NCBI GenBank assembly: GCA_030630395.1 | Contig: DAOVNE010000131.1 | Location: 1 to 5,121 of the forward strand | From: Candidatus Eiseniibacteriota bacterium | GTDB taxonomy: Bacteria > Joyebacterota > Joyebacteria > Joyebacterales > Joyebacteraceae | Direction of reading: 5' to 3' | Length of the DNA: 5,121 nt | Shown: piece by piece, positions 4,632-5,121 of the stretch | Numbering within the stretch: the first letter of the stretch is position 1 | How the letters are laid out: each line of letters begins with the position of its first letter | Notes under the pieces: model-generated | The model's input: only the letters and a program-made list of their open reading frames with translations | Told to the model about the DNA's origin: nothing | Database searches by the model: none | Position numbers and translations under genes: made by a program

Positions 4632-5121
4632 CTAGGATCTCGTCATTTCTGTCTTCACCATCTCACCGAATCGTCTCATCCCCTCCGTAATGGCCTCAGG
4701 AGAGACCATGCTGAAACTCGCCCTCATGCAGTTCGTGAGTCCACCCTGCGTCGAGAACGCGCTCCCAGGTACGAGCAGTACCTTGAGCTTCTCACACTGT
4801 TCATCAACCATACGTTTCGCATCACAGCCGTCCGGAAGAACAAACCAGACGAACATCCCCTCGGTGGGGATATTGTAGCTGACCTCCGGCGGTAGGTATT
4901 TCTCCGCCGCTTGAATCATCGCATCTCTGTTCTTCCTGTAGAACTCGCAGTTCGTCCTGATGTGCTCCCGGAACCCCTCGTGCCCGCGTGTCGACATGTA
5001 CTTCTGGAGGGTGGCCTGTATGAACATGCTCGTGTGCAGATTCGACGACTGCTTGAAGAGAAGAAACTGGCGCATCAGGTCCGCGGGGCCGGTGGCGTAT
5101 CCGATTCTCAGGCCCGGCGCG
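4632..5121 (-). CDS. PLP-dependent class I/II aminotransferase, 3' part (LysN/2-aminoadipate transaminase-like), 5' end outside window
   Basis: This is the C-terminal 162 residues of a fold-type I aminotransferase; the reading frame stays open to the right edge, so the start and the PLP-binding lysine lie outside. The visible part begins APGLRIGYATGP, which in this family comes just after the catalytic SK motif. It continues with an SNLHTS segment, a GMFVWFVLPDG strand, the VPGSAF motif, and the C-terminal NCMRASFS motif. The arginine of that last motif (codon 4722-4724) is expected to bind the substrate alpha-carboxylate. These features fit the MocR/LysN/KAT-II type of subgroup, which transaminates 2-aminoadipate, aromatic or branched amino acids with 2-oxoglutarate; the exact substrate cannot be read from the fragment. 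The gene ends 64 bases before the dehydrogenase gene, in the same direction, which suggests that it acts on the 2-oxoacid made downstream. A 2-aminoadipate or glutamate role is inference from context. Confidence 0.9.
   Translation of the reverse strand, partial: APGLRIGYATGPADLMRQFLLFKQSSNLHTSMFIQATLQKYMSTRGHEGFREHIRTNCEFYRKNRDAMIQAAEKYLPPEVSYNIPTEGMFVWFVLPDGCDAKRMVDEQCEKLKVLLVPGSAFSTQGGLTNCMRASFSMVSPEAITEGMRRFGEMVKTEMTRS

Noticed and set aside
3140..4690. Long plus-strand open frame of 516 codons opposite the dehydrogenase gene
   Set aside because: It spans the antisense of two well-supported genes and their gap, has an Arg/His/Asp-rich sequence with no recognisable motif, and is a by-product of GC-rich codon use on the other strand.

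Overview
The window looks like ordinary bacterial chromosome of moderately high GC. The first ~60 bases are clearly more AT-rich than the rest. Strong GGAGG-type Shine-Dalgarno sites precede most genes, so this is a bacterium, or less likely an archaeon with bacterial-style initiation. The hydro-lyase subunits are of the short 'archaeal/homoaconitase' type found in many uncultivated phyla. I cannot name a genus. No mobile element, CRISPR array, tRNA or rRNA is visible.

All six supported genes lie on the minus strand, so the reading order is right to left. First comes the 3' part of a class I/II PLP aminotransferase that enters from the right edge (stop at 4632). Next is a complete isocitrate/isopropylmalate/homoisocitrate dehydrogenase family enzyme (3386-4567), then the large (2062-3324) and small (1562-2050) subunits of an aconitase-superfamily hydro-lyase of the isopropylmalate/homoaconitate isomerase type. 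Two accessory genes follow: a carboxymuconolactone decarboxylase/AhpD-like protein (895-1437) and an HD-domain phosphohydrolase (217-768). The last 216 bases at the left end are non-coding. They hold several GC-rich hairpins and a good sigma70-type promoter pointing out of the window.

The first four genes form a metabolic unit. A hydroxy-tricarboxylate (or isopropylmalate) is isomerised by the two-subunit hydro-lyase and oxidatively decarboxylated by the dehydrogenase, and the resulting 2-oxoacid can be transaminated. The two best readings are the homocitrate to 2-aminoadipate steps of alpha-aminoadipate lysine synthesis, or an alternative citrate to isocitrate to 2-oxoglutarate to glutamate route. 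The dehydrogenase keeps the isocitrate-type Ser/Arg set and the NADP-type Lys-Tyr pair, so a plain leuB label is unlikely. No synthase (homocitrate, citrate or isopropylmalate) is in view.

The gaps between genes are about 11 to 126 bases. All except the 11-base gap between the two hydro-lyase subunits contain a GC-rich hairpin, and none of these hairpins has a T-tract. They may be intercistronic processing or stability elements rather than intrinsic terminators.
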